From an uncultured Candidatus Melainabacteria bacterium (GTDB lineage: Bacteria > Cyanobacteriota > Vampirovibrionia > Gastranaerophilales > Gastranaerophilaceae): 64,000 bases of DNA. The stretch lies in assembly GCA_934693235.1 (NCBI GenBank), contig CAKUUY010000005.1, forward strand, positions 35,913 through 99,912. Direction: 5' to 3'. A model generated the notes under the pieces. It was not told where the DNA came from. It worked only from the letters and a program-made list of their open reading frames with translations, and ran no database searches. A program made the position numbers and the translations under genes. Of the stretch, positions 6,359 to 16,557 are shown piece after piece (the stretch's first letter is position 1; each line of letters starts with the position of its first letter).

Positions 6359-8302
6359 CTATTTATTTAGAAACCCTGCCATTGTTGGTTTGTTAGTTGC
6401 AATTACTTGTGATTGCGGGACACTGACTTGAGGTGCAGCAGGTTCGGGGGTTGCTTTCTGTGCTTGTTCTTTTGCAATTGCTTTCTTAGTCATGTTTTCA
6501 CAATACCTTGCAAGCCACATCATGAACGCCGGAACAAGTACTAGTGTTGAAGCAAATCCGAATGCGCTGTTGAATGTTTTGGCTCTATTGATAAACTTGT
6601 TGTCTGCGGATTTGAATATTGTATAAATGTTTTCAAGAGCCTCTGAACCTTTAGCTTTTTTGAATGCTTCATGGATTTCTTCTAAAGAGGCCTCTTTCAA
6701 AGATTTACCGTTTCCGAAGTTTTTCATGATGTTTTCGGATTGTTCTTTAACTGTTTTATCAATATGTAGAACTTTCTTTACGTTTCCACCGTTTTCTTCC
6801 AAGAAGTTGAAGAAACCGTTTATACCGTCTTTATAATCTTCAATATTGCTGTATTTTGAAATAATTTGTTCGCTCGTTAATACATCAATACCGGCACCGG
6901 CAGTAAAGTAGTTTTTAACTTTGTGCAAAATACTCTTGCTGTGGTCTTCCGGTTTAACGTTAAGAGCAAGTCCTGAAATCTTTGCAAAAGCATCAGAAAA
7001 ACCTCTTGCCATTGCTTTGGCTGCGAACAGGATCGCTGTGAAGCTGGAAATATCTCTAACAGCAATTTCTTTTCGTTCTTTATCACTCTTTGCATTAGCA
7101 TACCTTGGAGGCAAACAAAAGCCAAATAACAAGGTTAACATTGCAGGAACCGACATTGAAGCCCCATTGAATTCAAAGTTTCTGAAAATGTTCTTCAAAA
7201 ATCCATCTTGAGTAGCTTTTCTGCCAATACTTGTTGCAAAATTCCCTGTGAATGCAACATTTTTATCTTTTTGTTTTTGAGCATCTTGTTTTTCAGCCGT
7301 TGTGTCTGTTTCAAGGCCTTTTAAACCTGGATCGTGTTTAATTCCTAAGTTGTATAATTTTGGAATAACAGTGTAAAATGCCACAACAGCTCCCCACATT
7401 CCGAAGTTAGAAAGAACTCTTGTTCCTGCTCTATAAAGATTAAAGTTTTTAATGTGTTTAACTAAATCCCCATTTTGAGCCAATTCTTCAACTGTTTTAC
7501 CGGATTGCTTATTGATGAACTTGTTAGTTTTAGCAATTGCATCTTCGGAATAATCAGTTAAACTTTGAACCAAGCGTTTGATATTTGAACCGATATTTTT
7601 GTTTTCGCCCTTAATCAAAACACCCATTTCATCGTTTGATGGAGCTGAATATTGTTTTCTAAGTTTCATATATTCATTAATAAGAGATGATTGGAGTTTG
7701 CTTGCACCTTTTTTATCTTTTGATGCACGTTTAGCTTCTACTTCAACCAGTTTATCGGCAAAATATTGAGCTTTTTCTTTTACATTATAATTTTTGTCCG
7801 TAGAATTATTTAAAACATTTTCAAATATCTGAGTGTAATATCCTTTTTTGAACGTTGGGATATCTTTTAATTGTTCAGGGTTTTTAGCTGCGTAATCTGC
7901 GAAATTTTGACCAAGAACATTAATATGATTAACATGAACATTATTTGCAGTTCCTGAGAATTTTTTTATAGCAGTAAGAATTCCTAATGGAATTAAGAAA
8001 GCACTTGGCCCACTTAATATTTCTCGAATTCCCTCACGTCTTGCAAACTCCCAGTTCAAAGGGCCTTTCTTTTTTCCGTTTTCGTCAGTTTGTCTGTTAC
8101 GGTTCAAACCCTCGTATATTCTCGGTGCAACCATCCCAATACCATCTTGAGCAATAAAAGATGCTGCAAATCCTCCTTTATCAATTGCATCCATAAGAGT
8201 AACTACAGGGTTAAAGCTTCCTGTGAAAGATGTTTGCTGTTGCTCATTAAGTTTGTGGCGTTGTTGTGCGCCGATTGCTGAATTTATTGCTTTTACTGAC
8301 AT
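6359..8302 (-). CDS. Lineage-specific orphan membrane protein, 647 aa
   Basis: Not recognised at family level. Near residue 25 it has TSFTGSFNPV, the F-x-G motif seen in other orphans here, and a second copy (NVAFTGNF) lies about mid-protein. It then has DGIGMVAPRIYEGLNRN and a hydrophobic SGPSAFLIPLGIL segment. Further membrane stretches occur near VLSNFGMWGAVVAFYTVIP, MLTLLFGFCLPP and FASTLVLVPAFMMWLAR. The tail is Ala/Pro/Gln-rich. The layout recalls the smaller orphans at 10238, 10876 and 51860, which also pair an early D/P/R motif with hydrophobic helices. Location is probably the cell envelope; role unknown. Confidence 0.7.
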   Translation of the reverse strand: MSVKAINSAIGAQQRHKLNEQQQTSFTGSFNPVVTLMDAIDKGGFAASFIAQDGIGMVAPRIYEGLNRNRQTDENGKKKGPLNWEFARREGIREILSGPSAFLIPLGILTAIKKFSGTANNVHVNHINVLGQNFADYAAKNPEQLKDIPTFKKGYYTQIFENVLNNSTDKNYNVKEKAQYFADKLVEVEAKRASKDKKGASKLQSSLINEYMKLRKQYSAPSNDEMGVLIKGENKNIGSNIKRLVQSLTDYSEDAIAKTNKFINKQSGKTVEELAQNGDLVKHIKNFNLYRAGTRVLSNFGMWGAVVAFYTVIPKLYNLGIKHDPGLKGLETDTTAEKQDAQKQKDKNVAFTGNFATSIGRKATQDGFLKNIFRNFEFNGASMSVPAMLTLLFGFCLPPRYANAKSDKERKEIAVRDISSFTAILFAAKAMARGFSDAFAKISGLALNVKPEDHSKSILHKVKNYFTAGAGIDVLTSEQIISKYSNIEDYKDGINGFFNFLEENGGNVKKVLHIDKTVKEQSENIMKNFGNGKSLKEASLEEIHEAFKKAKGSEALENIYTIFKSADNKFINRAKTFNSAFGFASTLVLVPAFMMWLARYCENMTKKAIAKEQAQKATPEPAAPQVSVPQSQVIATNKPTMAGFLNK

Positions 8303-8527
8303 GTCCCTACTTTATTTTTTCATGACTACACATATATTTATAAAACTTATAAATTACACTTATTGCTTTTTTCTGTATAAACTTTAAGAAAAATTAAGGA
8401 TATAAATGTATTAAGTGTAATTATTATACTTAATAATTTGATTTTTTGCAAGTTATTTACTACAAATATAACAATAAATTTACAAAGTTTGCAATAGTCT
8501 CTATTTGTAAATAAAAAACAGTTTAAA

Positions 8528-8556
8528 TTGACATACTCTTTTATCCGCGATAAGCT
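8528..8556 (+). promoter_or_regulatory. Promoter of trmFO, probably leaderless
   Basis: TTGACA (8528-8533), a 17-base spacer and TAAGCT (8551-8556), then six bases before the ATG at 8563. No Shine-Dalgarno site can fit, so the transcript probably starts at or next to the start codon. The same geometry is seen before pyrF and the 56797 gene. Confidence 0.55.
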
Positions 8557-8562
8557 TGTTCT

Positions 8563-9867
8563 ATGGAAGTAAATGTTATAGGTGCCGGACTTGCCGGCTC
8601 AGAAGCTGCTTTACAGCTTGCAAAAAGAGGAATAAAGGTTAATTTATACGAAATGCGTCCTGAAAAATCTACAGGTGCACACAAAACTGAAAAGTTTGCA
8701 GAATTTGTTTGTTCAAATAGTTTGGGGGCGTCGGATTGTTCAAACGCTTCAGGTCTCTTAAAAAAGGAAATGGAAATTTTAGGCGGAGAGTTAATAAAAA
8801 TAGCAAGAGAATGTGCTGTTCCTGCCGGTAATGCACTTGCAATTGATAGAGAATTGTTTTCGCAAACAGTAACAGATAAAATTAACAATGATGAAAATAT
8901 TACTGTTATAAAAGAAGAAGTTACAGAAATCCCTGAAGGGTATACGATTATGGCTTCCGGACCTTTGACTTCTGAAAATTTGGCAAATTCTATAAAGGAA
9001 TTTACACAGAGTGAACATTTACATTTCTTTGATGCTATAGCCCCTATCGTGGAAAAAGACAGTATAAATTTTGACAAAGCTTTTTATGCAAGTCGTTACG
9101 ATAAAGGAGAAGCTTCTTACATAAATTGTCCAATGAATAAAGAAGAGTACGAAAAGTTTTATAATATTTTGATAAATGCTCCAAAAATAGAACTGAAAGA
9201 ATTTGAAAAAAATGCGAAATTTTTTGAAAGTTGTTTACCGATTGAAGTTCTAGCTTCTCGTGGAGTGGATACTCTTCGCTTTGGACCTATGAAACCGGTA
9301 GGGCTAATTGATAAACGTACCGGTGAAAAAAATTATGCGGTAGTGCAACTGCGACAAGACAATTCAGCGAAAACCTTATATAACTTGGTTGGGTTTCAAA
9401 CTAATTTAAAGTGGGGGGCGCAAAAAGAGTTGTTACAATCAATTCCGGGGCTTGAAAATGTTAATATTGTTCGGTACGGAGTAATGCACAGAAACACGTT
9501 CATAAATTCTCCGAAAGTTCTAAACCCGACATTGCAAGCAAGAATAAGAAAAGATTTGTTCTTTGCCGGTCAATTGACCGGTACGGAAGGGTATACAGAA
9601 TCAATTGCAACAGGTATGTTAGCAGGTATAAATATGGCGCGATTAATAAGTGGAGAAGAATTACTTGTTTTACCGAAAGAAACCATGTTAGGTGCTTTAG
9701 TACAATATATAAGTGATGAAAATCACGATAAATTTCAACCGATAAATTCAAATTGGGGAATAGTTACTCCGGTAGAATTGCCTAAAAAAGAACGTAAAAA
9801 TAAGAAGTTAAAGGCAGAATTGATTTCTAACAGATCTGTTGAATATTTGTCAACAATTAATATATAA
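8563..9867 (+). CDS. trmFO: Folate-dependent tRNA (uracil-54-C5) methyltransferase
   Basis: 434 aa, usual family length. The FAD-binding GxGxAG motif is at the N terminus ([19 protein letters not shown]), followed by [19 protein letters not shown] and the family signature [19 protein letters not shown]. The C-terminal half has [20 protein letters not shown]. TrmFO uses methylenetetrahydrofolate and FADH2 to make ribothymidine-54 in the T loop of tRNAs. The gene stands alone, starts without a ribosome site (see promoter) and is followed by a hairpin at 9871-9890. Confidence 0.95.
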   Translation: MEVNVIGAGLAGSEAALQLAKRGIKVNLYEMRPEKSTGAHKTEKFAEFVCSNSLGASDCSNASGLLKKEMEILGGELIKIARECAVPAGNALAIDRELFSQTVTDKINNDENITVIKEEVTEIPEGYTIMASGPLTSENLANSIKEFTQSEHLHFFDAIAPIVEKDSINFDKAFYASRYDKGEASYINCPMNKEEYEKFYNILINAPKIELKEFEKNAKFFESCLPIEVLASRGVDTLRFGPMKPVGLIDKRTGEKNYAVVQLRQDNSAKTLYNLVGFQTNLKWGAQKELLQSIPGLENVNIVRYGVMHRNTFINSPKVLNPTLQARIRKDLFFAGQLTGTEGYTESIATGMLAGINMARLISGEELLVLPKETMLGALVQYISDENHDKFQPINSNWGIVTPVELPKKERKNKKLKAELISNRSVEYLSTINI

Positions 9868-9870
9868 AAG

Positions 9871-9890
9871 ATTGCGAATAAATTCGCAAT
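9871..9890. repeat. Short palindrome after trmFO
   Basis: ATTGCGAATAAATTCGCAAT is a perfect hairpin followed by GACAAATTTT. The ATTGCGAA...GCAATGAC pattern resembles the terminal sequences of the larger element at 17945-18109, so this may be a decayed copy rather than a dedicated terminator. Confidence 0.45.
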
Positions 9891-9968
9891 GACAAATTTT
9901 GGTAAAATTTTTAGAAACCTTATCATTGCGTACTTGTTGCTTGGGGTTACCATGGATAATATTTTTTA

Positions 9969-10184
9969 TTGAAAATAAAGCCACGTCAATTGAGTAAATT
10001 AGAGACAGGAAAACATTATCCGTCGTTTGAAACAATAATTGCATTGTTAGAAACTTTTGATATTACGTTTGAAGAATTGATTTCTTTTGAACACTTAAAT
10101 TCAGTACAAGAAATTCGCAAAGCAATGTTAAAAGATATTGAAAAATCGATGATAAGAAAATTCAATGTTTTTATAAATTACTAA
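9969..10184 (+). pseudogene. Truncated XRE-family HTH regulator
   Basis: The readable peptide begins KPRQLSKLETGKHYPSFETI and continues IIALLETFDITFEELISFEH. This is the second half of a Cro/C1-type helix-turn-helix domain (recognition helix onward) plus a short tail. The first two helices are missing, no ATG or ribosome site fits, and the only start is a TTG within the domain. It is best read as the 3' remnant of a regulator gene. The surrounding 9868-10237 gap holds nothing else recognisable. Confidence 0.6.
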
Positions 10185-10237
10185 GAGTGTTTATCAATTA
10201 AATATTAACTCTGTGTGTTTTGATAGTTATAAAGGAA

Positions 10238-10879
10238 TTAAGCTTTTGTATTAATATGTTTTTGTTCAGGTTGAGGAGTTTGTTTAGCATTTTTTTTGTG
10301 TTTTTCTTCCATTCCGAGGAATTTAAGAACCGGATGGATGAATGCGTGGCTTACCTGTGGAGCAAGAATTGCCAAACCTAAAACAGAACCGATTGTACTG
10401 CCTAGTTCAATTGCTCCTTTTATGTGTGGATATTTTTCCGGAGCTTTGCTGTTTAACAAAGCTTCTCTCAGCCCATCATGTTCAAATTTATAAATTGAAT
10501 GGTCTTTTGATAAAGATGCTGTTCTGTTTGTTAAGGATTTATCAGCCAATTTGTGATAAGCAAGGTATTCTTTCATTCCCTTGAATTTGTCGAAGCCCTC
10601 AGCACCTTTGTAAATATATTTTTTTGCAATCTTAAATGCACCATTTTTAAATACAGGTCCTACAAGAGCCATATAAATAGCTAAGCAGGTTGCTTGATAT
10701 AAAAATTCTTTCGCTGCGGCGTATTTCTTTGTTGCCGGATCAATATCGTTATCAATTAGGATAAACCCTGGTCGGCCTATTGATTTTAAAACGGTTTCAC
10801 TTGTAACAGATGCGTTTGTATTTTGCGCTACACTTACTAATGTAGGATTTGTAATAACTCTTGAAATTGCTGAAATCAT
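10238..10879 (-). CDS. Orphan membrane protein, 213 aa
   Basis: Not recognised. It shares a block with the upstream neighbour 10876-11508: RPGFILIDNDIDPATKKYAA here, RPTFTMMDKKEKPETKKYTA there, each followed by an amphipathic/hydrophobic helix. A second membrane segment (LGSTIGSVLGLAILAPQVS) is followed by a Lys/Gln-rich tail. Its ATG overlaps the stop of 10876-11508 (ATGA), so the two are co-transcribed and probably arose by duplication. Confidence 0.65.
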   Translation of the reverse strand: MISAISRVITNPTLVSVAQNTNASVTSETVLKSIGRPGFILIDNDIDPATKKYAAAKEFLYQATCLAIYMALVGPVFKNGAFKIAKKYIYKGAEGFDKFKGMKEYLAYHKLADKSLTNRTASLSKDHSIYKFEHDGLREALLNSKAPEKYPHIKGAIELGSTIGSVLGLAILAPQVSHAFIHPVLKFLGMEEKHKKNAKQTPQPEQKHINTKA

Positions 10880-11508
10880 ACGCCACCTACTTTCATTCCT
10901 GAAGTCCTGGTAGTTGAATACAAATTAGCCATTTGTGGTCTTTCTATTTGTTTAATTGGTTGGTTAATTTTAGGTGTTTGAGGTATGTTTTCTTTTATTC
11001 CCTCTTTTATATCAAGTTTTTGGGGCTCAGTTTTTTTATCTCCTAGAGGAGCTTTCATTCCCATTGCATTCATAATTGGCTTAATAATTATAGAACAAAC
11101 TGCCGGAATTATGAATAATGCTGCTGTACAAACTCCGATAAACATTAAGCCGGTTTTCCCCTTTTTGATTGCAGCGGATTTCATTTCATCCTTAGCTTCT
11201 TGGGTGTATGATTTCCCTTGTTGTTCAAGTTTTGCAATTTTGTTATCCATGTCTTTTGATACTACGTATTTACCGAATTTTGCCGCAAGTTCTCCGCATG
11301 CCCAATAAACTGGAATTGCAATAGCTTCTGTAAGTCCCTCTCTTAGTGCTGTGTATTTTTTTGTTTCGGGTTTTTCTTTTTTGTCCATCATCGTAAAAGT
11401 TGGTCTACATATGCCTTTTACGGTGGCGATTGCCATAACTACGTATGTCGGTTTGTTGTTTTCTCCGAGTTTTTTACATATATTTTTTAGTGTTTGAAAA
11501 TTTGCCAT
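10876..11508 (-). CDS. Orphan membrane protein, 210 aa, paralog of 10238-10879
   Basis: Not recognised. The conserved block GICRPTFTMMDKKEKPETKK is near residue 30, followed by a long helix with YWACGELAAKFGKYVV. One strong membrane segment follows (GLMFIGVCTAALFIIPAVCS). The C terminus is a flexible Lys/Pro/Gln-rich tail. It is the first gene of a two-gene operon. Upstream, the minus strand has a GC-AAAAAAA-TTTTTT tract near 11550, also seen ahead of other orphan genes. Confidence 0.65.
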   Translation of the reverse strand: MANFQTLKNICKKLGENNKPTYVVMAIATVKGICRPTFTMMDKKEKPETKKYTALREGLTEAIAIPVYWACGELAAKFGKYVVSKDMDNKIAKLEQQGKSYTQEAKDEMKSAAIKKGKTGLMFIGVCTAALFIIPAVCSIIIKPIMNAMGMKAPLGDKKTEPQKLDIKEGIKENIPQTPKINQPIKQIERPQMANLYSTTRTSGMKVGGV

Positions 11509-11652
11509 TTTTACTTTTCCAGCTCACATAAAACATGTGAAAAAATTTTTTTGCTAGTTTTGTGAACATTTGTTATAATAATACGAAAATATTTTTACAA
11601 CAAATGAACATTTTTTATTTGTTATCGTTGTATAAGTATAGAGGTTAAATAT

Positions 11653-11997
11653 ATGATGGAAAAATGTAATAAATATGAAGCTATATATACTTTCGGTAAC
11701 GAAGAGATGATGAAATTGCATTTGCAAAACTGTCCTGAATGCCAAAAAGAGCAGGAACAAATGGATAAAGTTTCTGAGTTGTTGAAAGAGGTTAAGCCGT
11801 ACTACGTTCAAAAGAAAAGAAGTTATGCAAGGTTGAGAATGGCATGTGCTGTGTTTGCGATACTTTTTAGTGGAACGGTATTGGGTGTGGTAAACTTTAA
11901 TTCGGATGTGTCTGATATTATCAAGTATGGAACTACTTTAAGTGCGGACGATTTCGGATTTCCAGTTGATTCATACGGGTTGTTGATGGTGGAATAG
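11653..11997 (+). CDS. Anti-sigma-factor-like membrane protein
   Basis: 114 aa. The N-terminal part has H23-x3-C27-x2-C30 (HLQNCPEC), the core of the zinc-binding anti-sigma (ZAS) motif. One membrane segment follows at ~63-82, then a short extracytoplasmic tail. It sits three bases upstream of an ECF sigma factor gene, the usual partner. The predicted role is to hold that sigma factor at the inner membrane until an envelope signal arrives. The order (anti-sigma before sigma) is the reverse of the common arrangement. Confidence 0.7.
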   Translation: MMEKCNKYEAIYTFGNEEMMKLHLQNCPECQKEQEQMDKVSELLKEVKPYYVQKKRSYARLRMACAVFAILFSGTVLGVVNFNSDVSDIIKYGTTLSADDFGFPVDSYGLLMVE

Positions 11998-12000
11998 TTA

Positions 12001-12498
12001 ATGGATTTTAAAGAGATTATTAAAACCAACCAAAATAGTGTAAAAAGTATAATAAAACTTATTACCAAAGAAGATAACGAAGATTTGGAGCAAGAAGTAT
12101 ATATAAAGGTTTGGAAAAACTCCGAAAAATACAAAGAACAAGGAAGTTTTAAAAGCTGGATAGGTACTATTGCCAAAAATGTTTCGAAAGATTATTTAAA
12201 GTCGGTTCAAAAGCGAAATCGAGATGCTTTAGCCCCTGATGATAATGTTTTGAATACAATTAAAGACAAAAAATCAACTCCGGAGTTGAAAGTAATTACA
12301 AATGACAGGCAAAAAACAATTACAGCAGCAATTGAAAGCCTAAAACCAAAGTTCAAAGATGTTGTAATGCTGTGTGAAATACATGGTTACACGTATGAGG
12401 AAGCAGCATTTAAACTAAAATGTCCTGTAGGGACAATAAAATCAAGGTTGTACAACGCAAAAAAAGAATTAGCAGTTAAGTTACAAGATTTGTTATAA
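12001..12498 (+). CDS. ECF-type RNA polymerase sigma factor
   Basis: 165 aa, typical of ECF sigmas. Region 2 is visible as EDLEQEVYIKVWKNSEKYKE and FKSWIGTIAKNVSKDYLK, and region 4 as LKPKFKDVVMLCEIHGYTYE and AAFKLKCPVGTIKSRLYNAK. These would bind the -10 and -35 boxes of stress promoters. It lies between a ZAS-like anti-sigma gene and a Spy-like periplasmic protein gene. The cassette suggests an envelope or metal stress circuit that probably controls its own operon. Confidence 0.88.
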   Translation: MDFKEIIKTNQNSVKSIIKLITKEDNEDLEQEVYIKVWKNSEKYKEQGSFKSWIGTIAKNVSKDYLKSVQKRNRDALAPDDNVLNTIKDKKSTPELKVITNDRQKTITAAIESLKPKFKDVVMLCEIHGYTYEEAAFKLKCPVGTIKSRLYNAKKELAVKLQDLL

Positions 12499-12513
12499 AA
12501 GAAAGGATGTTAC

Positions 12514-13092
12514 ATGTTAAAAAAATCATTGATTATGGCAAGTATATTAATGTTTGCATCAGCTTCTATGAGTTTTGCTGACACAAAAGCTCCTTGCAAC
12601 TGTGGAAAACCGCAATGCAATTGTGCTAAAAAAGCTCCTTGCAATTGTCAAAGACCGCCCAAAGGTCCGGATTTTGCAAAACGTAATGCAGAATTTGAAA
12701 AACGTTTAAAATTAACAGATGAACAGAAAGCTAAAGCCGAAGCTATTCGCAAAAAAGGAATGGAACAAATGAAACCGCTTATAGCTAAATTGCATGAGAA
12801 AAAAGGAGAAATTGAGGGCATTAAAAAATCAAAATTGTTAGAACGTGATAAACAAGCACAAATTGAACAATTGCATAAAGAAATAGCTGCTCTTAAGCGT
12901 GGAATGCACGAACTTCGTATGCAAAATATGAAGGAATTTGAATCAATTCTTACATCAAAACAGTTGAAAGAATTGAAAAAAATGAAAGACGAGGGACGTA
13001 AAAAATTCGAAAAAGAACATAAAAAATGCCCTTGCCCTCCATTTGGTCCTCGCCCTGATGGACAAGTTCCACCACCACCACCGGAAGATTAA
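12514..13092 (+). CDS. Spy/CpxP-like periplasmic protein with Cys-rich N terminus
   Basis: 192 aa. A signal peptide ending near SMSFADT is followed by a Cys-rich block in which PCNC occurs twice with QCNC between them and CQRPPK after. Then comes a helical domain with LTDEQKAKAEAIRKKG and LTSKQLKELKKM, matching the two LTxxQ-type motifs of Spy/CpxP proteins (here LTDEQ and LTSKQ). The tail has CPCPP and a Pro run. Spy-like proteins are chaperones or metal-responsive sensors. The Cys clusters suggest metal or redox sensing upstream of the sigma/anti-sigma pair. Confidence 0.75.
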   Translation: MLKKSLIMASILMFASASMSFADTKAPCNCGKPQCNCAKKAPCNCQRPPKGPDFAKRNAEFEKRLKLTDEQKAKAEAIRKKGMEQMKPLIAKLHEKKGEIEGIKKSKLLERDKQAQIEQLHKEIAALKRGMHELRMQNMKEFESILTSKQLKELKKMKDEGRKKFEKEHKKCPCPPFGPRPDGQVPPPPPED

Positions 13093-13112
13093 TAAATTTT
13101 TAATTTAATTAA

Positions 13113-13246
13113 GTGAATAGGTGAATAAGACAATAAGAGAATAAGTGCTTTTCGAGGGCTTTGCAGCAAAGTAACCACTGAGCATAGCGAACGAAATAAA
13201 CTTATTAACTTAACTCTTATTCACTTATTTACATGCTATAATTTCA
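13113..13246. repeat. Interspersed inverted repeat (GAATAAG family)
   Basis: GTGAATAGGTGAATAAG near the left end and CTTATTCACTTATTTAC near the right end are inverted relative to each other and enclose ~100 bases that include GCGAACGAAATAAACTTATT. Related copies lie at 20304-20430 and inside pilin coding sequence at 16737-16780 and 47038-47080. This looks like a short non-autonomous repeat family. Confidence 0.55.
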
Positions 13247-13265
13247 TCAAAAAGAGGGAGAATAC

Positions 13266-14189
13266 ATGAAAATAGCGAAAAATATTTTAGAATTAATTGG
13301 AAAAACTCCATTGGTGCAAATTAACAAATTAAATAATGATGGTGTTGCTGCGATTGCCGCAAAAGTAGAAAGTTTTAATCCGGCAGGTTCAATAAAAGAC
13401 AGACCGGCTTTGAATATGATTGAAGATGCTGAGAAAAAAGGTTTAGTAAATAAAGATACAGTGATTATTGAACCAACAAGTGGAAATATGGGAGTTGGTT
13501 TGGCTCTTGCTTGTGCTGTAAAAGGTTATAGAGTTATTTTTACAATGCCTGAAACAATGAGTATAGAACGTAGAAAATTAATGAAAGCTTATGGCGCGGA
13601 ACTTGTTCTTACGGAAGGTGCTAAAGGTATGAAAGGTGCAGTAGATAAAGCTTTTGAATTGAATAAAGAAATTAAAAATTCATTTGTTCCAATGCAATTT
13701 GAAAATCCTGCAAACCCTGAAATCCATGAAAAAACAACAGCAGAAGAGATTTGGGACGATACGGATGGAAAAGTTGACGTTGTTATTGCCGGTGTTGGTA
13801 CCGGTGGAACTGTTTCCGGTATTGGTAGAACATTGAAAAATAAAAAAACAAATATAAAAATCATTGCAGTAGAACCTTTTAAATCCCAAGTTCTTGCCGG
13901 TGGTCAAGCGTCAGGGCATGGTATTCAAGGAATTGGTGCTAATTTTGTTCCCAAAAACTTTGATAAAGATGTCGTTGATGAAGTTATTCCTGTTAAAGAT
14001 GAAGATGCATTCGAAACAGCTCGTTTATTAGCTAAAAAAGAGGGGATTCTTTGTGGGATATCATCAGGTGCAGCGATGTTTGCAGCATTAGAGCAAGCTA
14101 AAAAAATTGAAAATAAAGACAAATTAATTGTTGTGATTTTACCCGATACAGGAGAACGTTATTTGTCTAGTGCTTTGTTTAGTGAATAA
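13266..14189 (+). CDS. cysK: Cysteine synthase (O-acetylserine sulfhydrylase)
   Basis: 307 aa, normal length. The PLP lysine is in [17 protein letters not shown] and the phosphate loop in [20 protein letters not shown], with [16 protein letters not shown] and a C-terminal GISSGAA block. It makes cysteine from O-acetylserine and sulfide in the cytoplasm. The substrate loop reads TSGNMG where TSGNTG is usual, which could change substrate preference. A terminator follows at 14212. Confidence 0.92.
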   Translation: MKIAKNILELIGKTPLVQINKLNNDGVAAIAAKVESFNPAGSIKDRPALNMIEDAEKKGLVNKDTVIIEPTSGNMGVGLALACAVKGYRVIFTMPETMSIERRKLMKAYGAELVLTEGAKGMKGAVDKAFELNKEIKNSFVPMQFENPANPEIHEKTTAEEIWDDTDGKVDVVIAGVGTGGTVSGIGRTLKNKKTNIKIIAVEPFKSQVLAGGQASGHGIQGIGANFVPKNFDKDVVDEVIPVKDEDAFETARLLAKKEGILCGISSGAAMFAALEQAKKIENKDKLIVVILPDTGERYLSSALFSE

Positions 14190-14211
14190 TTAATGCAAAA
14201 TATTTCATAAT

Positions 14212-14244
14212 AAAAACGGACTGCAATTCTACAGTCCGTTTTTT
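14212..14244. terminator. Terminator between cysK and groEL
   Basis: AAAAACGGACTG / CAGTCCGTTTTTT with an 8-nt loop, between the convergent cysK and groEL genes. It can serve both strands. Confidence 0.88.
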
Positions 14245-14268
14245 GTTTATCTAATTATTGCTTTCGGA

Positions 14269-15924
<1,656 letters not shown>

Positions 15925-15944
15925 TTATGTCCTCTATTTGATTA

Positions 15945-16072
15945 TAAGGACGTTAAGTCTTTAAGTCGTTAAGACGTTAGGTTCATTTCGTTAATAAATT
16001 TTGATAAAATTTTAATAACACTGATTTTAGTAAAGAACATATCGTCTTATCGTCTTATCGTCTTATCGTCTT
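15945..16072. repeat. Short tandem and inverted repeats between groES and groEL
   Basis: The segment has ACGTTAAGTCTTTAAGTCGTT and its variants on one side, then at 16045-16070 the unit CGTCTTAT repeated about four times. Related sequence occurs at 48478-48515 (CTTATCGTCTTAGCGCCTTA). It splits an operon that is usually tight, so it is probably a recent insertion. Confidence 0.6.
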
Positions 16073-16356
16073 TATTCAATCACTGCCAATGCGTCTTTTA
16101 CAGACAAGATTTTGTATTCAATACCATCCATTTTGATGTCAGTTCCTGCATATTTTGCATAAAGAACAGTTTCACCAACTTTAACATCCATTGGCTCTCT
16201 TTCACCTTTTTCGTTCATTTTGCCTTCGCCAACAGCAACAACTTCGCCTTTTTGAGGTTTTTCTTTTGCGCTGTCAGGAATAAAAATTCCACCTGAAGTT
16301 TGTTCAGTATCTTCAATAACTTTAATAACGATTCTGTCTCCTAATGGTTTTAACAT
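16072..16356 (-). CDS. groS: Co-chaperonin GroES (10 kDa)
   Basis: 94 aa, usual length. [20 protein letters not shown] and the mobile loop [20 protein letters not shown] match GroES, with a C-terminal [17 protein letters not shown]. It caps the GroEL ring. The start is preceded on the reverse strand by AAGGAGAG. First gene of groES-groEL. Confidence 0.97.
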   Translation of the reverse strand: MLKPLGDRIVIKVIEDTEQTSGGIFIPDSAKEKPQKGEVVAVGEGKMNEKGEREPMDVKVGETVLYAKYAGTDIKMDGIEYKILSVKDALAVIE

Positions 16357-16497
16357 AATTTTCTCTCCTTTTCTCCTAATTAATCAAGTCTACTCTATAT
16401 TTATATAACAATTTTGAAAAAAAATTAATTTTCTTAAGGAAAAATTAATACTTCAACAAAAAAATAAAAATTTTATATGATGGTATTTGAATAACTC

Positions 16498-16526
16498 TTG
16501 AATATACTTAAAAAATATGTTAAACT
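16498..16526 (+). promoter_or_regulatory. Promoter of pilin 2 (shared with pilin 3)
   Basis: TTGAAT (16498-16503), a 17-base spacer and TAAACT (16521-16526). The sequence ATGTTAAACTGGATTTGTAC around the -10 box is repeated exactly at 46808-46827, ahead of pilin 3, with the same -35 spacing. Confidence 0.6.
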
Positions 16527-16557
16527 GGATTTGTACAGAAGAAATGGAGGAATTTAT

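Noticed and set aside
8541..9077. 178-codon minus-strand frame inside trmFO
   Set aside because: It is the antisense shadow of a firmly identified gene and has Ser/Phe-rich composition unlike a real protein.
16357..16497. CIRCE heat-shock operator upstream of groES
   Set aside because: No TTAGCACTC inverted repeat, even in degenerate form, is visible.
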